56,667 nt of DNA from Bacteroidetes bacterium UBA6183 (GTDB lineage: Bacteria > Bacteroidota > Bacteroidia > UKL13-3), in NCBI GenBank assembly GCA_002422865.1, contig DITN01000097.1:1-56667 (forward strand), read 5' to 3'. Positions 26,801-35,800 of this stretch are shown here, in pieces. Both the position numbers and the translations under genes were made by a program. The notes beneath the pieces are model-generated. The model was given only the letters and a program-made list of their open reading frames with translations. It did no database searches and had not been told where the DNA came from. How positions within the stretch are numbered: the first letter of the stretch is position 1; every line of letters starts with the position of its first letter.

Positions 26801-29800
26801 CTGTGCTACTGGCTTAGGGTTAACCAAAATAGTTATTGTATTACTAATTGATAAACAAATATCTGAAGTAACTAATCTTCTGTAGTAAGTTGTTTTACTT
26901 AAAAAAGTTGGTTGATAATTTACATTATTCGCACCCGAAATGTTGGTCCAAACATTACCCGCTGAACTGTCTTGCCATTGGTAGTTTAGCTGATTCGGAA
27001 TATCACCACCGGCTGGTATCGAACCTACAAGTTGATTGGGTATGTTTACAGCACACAGGGTAGCATTACCCGAAATAGAATTTGATGTTATTGGTGGTAC
27101 TACCAATATTCTTATGCTGTCAGAAAGATGCGAGCAGGTTCCTGATGTTACTACCCTTCTTAAATAAGTGGTATTGGTTAGTGGCTGATTAAAATTTAAG
27201 TCTCTGTTGTTTGCTCCTAATATTATACTCCATGAAAAACCATTGTTGCTTTGTTGCCATTGGTAACTAAAAATGTTATTTCCTCCAATAGGGTTTGAGC
27301 CGGTTATGATTCCTGCACTACTTCCACTGCAAAGTTTTGTTACAGGTGCCGAAATGGTATTGCCATCAATTACATTTCTTACCAACACTGGTTTAATAAC
27401 TGAGTCGGCACAGGCGCTATCACTTTTTACAACCAATTTTACATTGGTTAAGCCTGCTTGTGTAAATATTCTAGATACATGTTGTGTGTTTGCTGTGCTA
27501 TTGTTATCAGCAAATAACCAATTGTTTTGGTCTATTGTGCCGTTGCTAATACTGCTTAAATTAGTAAGTGTGGTGGCTTGATTAAAACATACTGTATCAG
27601 AGGTAAAGTTTGCCAATGGTCTTGGATTTACAACTAGGTTTCTGTTAGTAGAATCAATACAACCGTTATTGCTGGTTACAATTAACTTGGTATTATAAGT
27701 ACCGCTGCTGCTGTATGTTTTATTTGTGCTAGTTTGATTAGTTGTTAATTCACTTCCATCATCAAATATCCACCTAAAGGTTGAAATATTTACACTGTTT
27801 AATTGTGCAACAAAATTATTGGCTATACCAAAACATGAATTGTTTACTGCATAACTTGCAGTTGGTTTAGGGTAGGTTGTAACCAATCGGTATGCAGTAT
27901 CCTTGCATCCTAAATTTGTTTGAATAATAAGTCTTACTGTATCTGTTCCTGCACTGTTATAAATTCGGTTAGCACTATTATTTGTTATAAATCCGGTTGA
28001 GGTACCATCTCCAAAATTCCAATCATACAAAACAATGCTGCCGCTGCTTAATGCTGAATTTGATTGGAACGAAGTGGCATAGTTTAAACAAGCATTATTT
28101 ACCGTAAAAGAGGCCAATGGTTTAGGGTTAACTTGTACCTTAACCACGTTACTAGTATTGCTACAAATATCTGAATTAACTATTCGCCTGTAGTAAACGG
28201 TATTTGTTAAATAACCCGGTACAAAATCTTTGTTGGTAGCCAATGCAATGTCGTTCCAAGTTAACGAGTCGGTGCTTATTTGCCACCTGTAAGTTAATAA
28301 TGCGGGAATTCCGGCACCCAACGGCACACTTCCCCTTATAGTATCGGGTTTTTCAAAAGTACAAAGCGTTGTACTACCGAAAATTTCATTGTTTGATATT
28401 GCCGGAACAACAATAATGGAATCTAAATCAGAGGTGTTTGAACATCTTCCAGATGTTACAATTCTTCTAAAATAAGTATTAAAAGTTAGAGGAGTATTGA
28501 AAACCAATTGTTGGTTATTACTTACATTGCTCCAGTTTATTTTATCTGTACTCGATTGCCACTGGTAAGTATAATTTCCGTTACCACCAGATAATAGGCC
28601 ACCTGATATTGGAGAAGGAATAGTACCCTGACAAGTTCTTTGGCTTGAATTGATATCATTCCCTGTAATAACGTTGTACACTATTACTTGTTTATTTATC
28701 GAATCAGCGCATAAGCTATCGCTTACTACTTTTAGTTGTGTATTAAATATTCCTGGTGCGTTGTATTGCTTAAATAGGCTAGTTTGGGTTGATGTGGTTG
28801 CATCACCAAAACTCCATATATGATTTGCAATTCCACCGGTTGCAATTGTACTTTGGTTGGTAAATTGTGTTGCTTGTCCAAAACAAACTGTATCAAAAGT
28901 AAATTGTGCAATTGGTTTGGCGTGTACTATTGTGGTTCTAATAGCAGAATCAACACATCCAAAATTAGATGTTACAATTAACTTAGTGATGTAGCTTCCA
29001 TGGTTTGTGTATTGTTTATTTAATTGTGATGAAGTAACCAAAGGAGGGTTTCCATCACCAAAATGCCATTTAAACTCGTTTATGTTACTACCGCTGCCTA
29101 TGGTTGAAGTTGAACTAAATACACTTTGACTACCCAAACAAACGTTACCAACATTAAAAGAAGCTACTGGTTTTGCGTGTACGGTAATTGTTATACCTGT
29201 TGAGTCTGTACATCCAAAGTTTGAAGTAACTCTGAGTGAAGTATTATAACTGCCCGAATTAGGATATGTTTTTATAACCGAATCCAATGCGGTAACTCCA
29301 CTAAATGTTCCATCACCATAATACCATTCATAGCTGTTAATAGTTCCATTTGAAATGGTTGATGTTGATTTAAAGTTTGCTGTACTTCCTGCACAAATAT
29401 TACTAGTGTTATATGTTGCAATTGGTTTTGGATTAACATTAATGGTTACCACATTACTTATAGCATTACATAAACCAGATGTTACAATTCTCCTGTAGTG
29501 CGTGGTTGTATTTAAAATGGTTGGAGGCAAATCTTTACCCAAAGCAATGGCATCAGGTAAATTTTGCCATGCTCTTCCAAATACACTATCCTGCCACCTG
29601 TAACTTAAAAATGTTGGTATGGCAGCACCTGTTGGTTCAAATCCCCTTATGGTATCGGGTTTGCTGTTAGCACAAATAGACATAGCGCCTGCAATGGCAT
29701 TGTTTTGTATGGCTGGCACAATTAATATTTTTATACTATCTGATGTGTGCGAACAGCTTCCTGAGTTTACTATTCTTCTGTAATAAGTAGTTTGTGTTAA

Positions 29801-32800
29801 AGCACTATTTATGGTTAAACTAATGTTGTTTTCTCCTGCAATGGTGGTCCATGTAGTTCCATTATTGCTGCTTTGCCAACTGTAGGTATAACTTCCGGCA
29901 ACACCTCCACTTGGTGTGCCACCATTAATAATTGAAGGTACACTACCACTACATAAAATTGATGGATTAGTTGTAAGTGTGTTGCTTAACGGATTAATCA
30001 CCGGAAGCACCTGAACATTTTTATTTATTGAGTTACTACATCCACTATCGCTTTGCGCAGTGAGCGTAACGTTAGTTAAGCCACTATTGGTAAATATCCT
30101 GTTTGGTGATATTGCTGTGCTTGTGGTGTTGTTATCTGTAAATGTCCACAGGTAACTTTGTATATTACCTGATGGAATAGAGCTGGTGTTTGTAAGCAAT
30201 GTGCTTTGACCAAAACAAACCGTATTGCTACTAAAATCAACAATAGGCAAAGGGTTTACCCTAACTATTCTTTGCGCAGAATCTTTACAACCATTGCTAC
30301 TGGTCACCATTAATTTGGTTGTATAATTTCCCCAAGTTGTATAGGATTTTGAGGTATTAAAGTCCTTTCCGTTTATTTCTGTGCCATCACCAAATATCCA
30401 TCTTAAACTATCAATACTGCTGCCTGCTGCAATAGTTGATGTTGATGAAAAGTTGGCACTTGTTCCTACACAAACATTTGCTACGGTATAACTAACTGTA
30501 GGTTTTGGGTGTATGGTTATTTGCTGCGTAATAGAGTCTTTACAACCTGCTAATGAATTTACAACCAATGACACCTGATAATTTCCAGCTGCATGATATA
30601 CATGTGTGCTACTGTTTTGGTTTGATGTAAACGATGCAGATCCATCTCCATAATGCCAAGTAAAGCTATTTATGGCTCCTGCCGTTATGGTTGATGTTGA
30701 TGTTAACGTTGCTGATTGTCCTTGGCATGGCGCGTTAATTACCATGGACGCATTTGGTTTTGGATTAACAGTAATTAAAACTTCAGCACTTACGTTTTCA
30801 CAAATTGGGGTGGATAACGTTCTTGCTATTCTTCGGTAGTAAGTATTTTGAGTGGGATTTTGAGGTGCTAGGTTTTTGTTTGTAGCACCGGTTATATTTT
30901 GCCATCCTCTTACTGCATTGCTGTCTTGCCATTGGTAACTTATGGTAAATAATCCTGCGTTAGCTGCTGCCCCTATTATGCTATCACTAATTGCACCATT
31001 ACATATTGCCGAAACCGGATTAAGTATGTTATTACTAATGTTTGGTAATAAAGAAATGCTAACTGCATTTGATGTATCAAAGCAGGTAGCAGAGTTTAAT
31101 ATTCTTCGTAAATATGTTGTTTGATTAATGGGACTATTAAATGTAAAGTTGCTGGTGTTTATACTTGTTGCGGTCCATGAAATACTATCACCACTAATTT
31201 GCCAATTATAGTTAAACGTACCGCTACCACCATTGGCACTTGTTGTGGCTGCAATAGTTGCAGGAATTTGTCCGTTGCAAATAAGCTGACTTGCTGCAAT
31301 ATTGTTACCCGATAGTGCCGATAATATGGTAATAACAACTGTATTGCTTATACTAGCCGATGCACCAATACAAGGTAAACTATTTACAATACGTCTAAAA
31401 TATGTGGTGTTTGTGATTAAGCCGGGTGAGTAATCTTTGTTTATTGCGCTATTTATATCAACCCAAATTATGCCATTGGTACTTTGTTGCCATTGGTAAT
31501 TATAATTGCTTTTACCTCCAGTTGGTATGCTGCCATTTAGTTGTGGTGATAGCTGACCACCGCAAATGGTTTGACTTGAACCAATAGAATTGTTGGCAAT
31601 TTCTGGTATGATGGTTATTTTTATTGGTGAAGACACACTATTACAAGAAGCTGAAAAAGCGATTCTTCTGTAAAATGTAGTTGTGTTTACGTTTGGTGTA
31701 TAGGTTTCTAATGTGTCAGCAACTGATGTATTCACCCACGTTAATGAGTCACTGCTTTTTTGCCATTGATAGCTATATGTTCCGGTTCCACCTGTTATGG
31801 TGCTTAAGCTATTTAATGCATTAATGCTTGTTCCCATGCAAATTTCCTGGCTTGTACCAATATTATTATTGCTGATATTGGGAACAATTACAATTCGAAT
31901 TACATTGCTTATTGATGAGTTATTTCCTGAACATAATCCTGAAGTAACAATACGTCTGTATGCTTTGGTTTGATTAACAAATCCGGGTGCAAAAGATGCG
32001 TTGGTTTGGCCCGGAATATCGGTAAACACACCACCAGAAGTCGAATCTTGCCATTGGTAGCTATACGTACCAGTGCCTCCACTTGGGGTTACACCAATAA
32101 GCGCAGCGGCTACTGTGCCACCACATAAAAATTGATTTCCCGAAATTGTATTGTTGGTAATAGCAGGTAAAACAGTTATTAAAACCGAATCGGTTTTAAT
32201 ACACCCAAAACTATTTTCTTCTCTTAATATATACCTTGTTGTTGTGTTTGGGCTAAATGTTGGATTAGCAAAATTTGACGAATCGCCAACCGGGTTTGAG
32301 CGCCATTGATAAAAACTACCTGCAACGGCTGTTGTACCTAAGGTAATATTTTGACCTGGGCAAATGGTTTGTGGACTTCCTACAATTGCTAAAGGTAGCG
32401 GCCTGACAAAAACCAGAACAGTATCGTATGTTTGGCAACTTCCGTTTCCTGCTGTATAAATAATGGTATCAGTTCCAACAGCTGATGGTGTATACAAACC
32501 ACTTGCGTTAACTCTTGACGAACCATACCAGGTTCCACCAAGTGGTAAACCCAACAAGTTAAACGGTGCATCATTTAAACATTTATATTCATCGTTACCT
32601 GCATTAACCTGAGTTGGAGGTGTAACACTTACAACCAATGTGTCTCTGTTACTACAACCTATAATGTTATTGGTGAAACTGTAAACTAAATTATGGTTAC
32701 CATTGCCGGCAGTAAACGGATTGTATGTGCCATTTGAGTTGGTGATTCCGTTTCCACTCCATGAACCTCCTACAGGTGTAAAACCGCTAAGTTGTATAGC

Positions 32801-35800
32801 ACTGTTTTGGTTACACAAGTTTATATCGTTTCCGGCATTTACAATTGGTAAAGGATTTATTGCAACACTTACATTTGCCGGTGTTAAAGAGCTACAGCCA
32901 TTAACATTGGCTACAACTTGGTAACCAACTGTTACTTGGTTTATACTGGTACTAATTAAGGTATCTCTTATCGGGCCAAGTACATTGTTTTTATTGCTAT
33001 TACCGGTTACGCTACCATTCGGGTTTACAGTTGATGTCCAGGTATAAGATGCTCCCGAAGTATTACTTGATAAGTTTATTACTGCAATGTTTCCGCTACA
33101 AATGGTTTGGTTTTGTGGGGTTACTGTAACAATTGGTCGAGGTTTTACCGTAATATTCACAGCTACACTATCGCCCGCGCATCCATTGTATTCCGGTGTT
33201 ACAGTATATGTAACTACTTGGTTAGTAACTGTACTGTTAGTTAATGTTTGTGCAATAGTATCGTTACCCAAATCTCTGTTTGTTGCACCACCAACACCCG
33301 GTATATTATTTACCGTCCAGCGGTATTGTGTATTACTATTGTTTGAAGTAAGTTTTATAGCAGTAGTTGCACCATCACAAACTTCGCCACTTACTGTATT
33401 CATGGTTGGTCGTGGGTAAACCAAAGTAGAAGCTACAATAGGTAGGCCCGCACATCCGTTATAATTAGGCGTTATAAAATAGGTTGCTCTAATGGTATCG
33501 GTTCCGTTGTTAAACAATCGTTGTTTAATTGGTCCGGCAATTGGTGTACTTTGTGGAGCAGATCCTATTACACCACCATTTACTGTCCAGTTATAAAAAG
33601 TATTACCTAAGGTAGAGTTAATGGCTATTAAATTACTATCTCCTGAGCAAACACTACCACTTGTTGCACTAACCAAAGGCACCGGATTTACCGTTAAGTA
33701 AACATTGGTATCAACCCCACTACAGCCATTTAAAACAGCGCGTATGGCATAACGTATAACAGCTGGTCCGTTGCTTGAGTTAATTACTGATTGTGCAATA
33801 GGCCCAGACACCGGAGTTACTTGATTACTAAATCCACTTGCACTGCCTGAAAATAAACTTGCACTCCAAGTGTAAAGAGCACCCGGTAATACACTGCCTA
33901 ATGGTATTGCTTGTATTATGCCCGAGCATGTATTGGCATTGTTTGCATTTGCAGTTGTTGTGGGTTTAACAACTACACTAATTTGTTTGCTAGTTGCTGC
34001 ACATCCATTAGCCATTGCGTTAATGGTGTAGTTAATTGTTAGTGGTACGCTTGTACCATTAACTAACCTTTGTTGTATCGGCCCGTTGTTGTATAATAAA
34101 CTATCTCTATTTCCGCTTACGCCTGCAACTGCATTTGTAGTCCAAATGAATTTGGTGTTTAAAACATTACTGTTTAGTATAATATTGGTATTTAAGCCTG
34201 AGCATACAGAATCGCCAATGGCCCAAATGTTTGGTGTGGGTTTAATATTTACTATGGCAATTTGCGAGTCGCTTTGGCAACCGATAAGATTGGCAGCAAC
34301 GCTATACCTTACTTTTGCTAATATGTTCGAATCGTTATTAACGGTTTGTGTTATTAGTCTGTTGCTGCTATTGGTTACATCACTAAATCCACTTGCAAAA
34401 CCACTTAACAAAGTTGCCCTAAAACTGACCGTTGATGAGGTAATATTTGGTGTTAAGCCAATACTTACACTACCACCCGAGCAAATACTATCAGTAACCG
34501 TAGCCACCAATGTTGGTCTTGGTTTTACCAATACATCAACAGTATCATTAGGGCCAGCACAACCATTTGCTGTAGGAGTTAAAATGTACCTAATGGTATT
34601 GGCAATGGTATCGTTGTTAGTAAGTGTTTGATTAATATTGCCACTTACAGCTGTTGCGTTACCACTAAATCCGGTAATGTTTGCACTACTGTTTAATTTA
34701 CTTGCGGTAAACGTATAAGTGGTGCTTGCAACATTGGTTCCAACAACAATAGCAGTGCTTTCTCCTGAACATATTTGTTTATTTCTCAATGTATTTAATT
34801 CCGGAATAGGATTAACAAATACGGTAATACTATCTCTGGCACTATTACATCCCGCAACCGTGCGCATTACATAATAGGTTTTTGTGTTATTTAAAATAGG
34901 TGTGGTATAAGTATTACCTGTTGCTAAAACGGTATCTGTAGTTAAGCTGTTGTACCAGGTAATGGTACCAGTAGCGTTTGTGCTTAAGCTAGCAATATTG
35001 ACTGCACAAATAGTGGTATTGGTTAGGTTAGGTACAGATGGAATTAAGTTAACAACCACAACGGCATTGCCATTCATGGTATCTGAGCAATTAGGTGTAA
35101 CTGCACTATTTGTTGCTAAAACTTTATATGTTCCGGCTGTAAGTTGGTTACCAAAACTAAGTGCTGAGCCATTACCGTTTATCGGTCCTGCAACTACATT
35201 TCCGTTTAACAACAAACGGTATTGTATTCCGTTTACACTGCTCGATATTCCAACCTGAACGCCACTTACGCCTGCACAATAAGCACCACCACCAGTTACG
35301 TTAACTTTTAATGGCAATGGATACACCGTAAAGGTATCTTTTAAAATTGTTGCACCACAATTGTTACTAATGTTGGCGGTATATGTGTATGTACCCGGTA
35401 AAGTATAACTAACCGTTGGGTTTGGTAGGTTTGATGTATCATTGGTTGCACCCGGAAAACTCCATGCATAACTTAACGGATTACCTGAGTAACAATTAAA
35501 AGGAGGGTTTGGGTTAGTGGTAGGACTAATGGTAGCCGTACCACAAAAGTTAGGTACAGTAACAATATTGGCTTGCGGTTTACTGATAACAAATATGTTT
35601 CGCACCGGGCTGGTTACTGTATCACACGGACTCATAATGGTTAAACTTAAACCATACGACCCGGTGTTATTAAATACAAATTTTGGATTGATGCTGGTAG
35701 AATCTGTACCATCAGTAAAACTCCAACTGCCGGTAGCAGGTGTACAAATAGAACCATTAAAAACCACACGCCAACGGTAGCGGTTAGGCCCACAACTGCT

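Noticed and set aside
34086..34631. A 181-codon open frame opposite the giant adhesin
   Set aside because: It is hydrophobic only because it mirrors Thr/Asn-rich repeat codons; similar shadows occur all along the adhesin gene.
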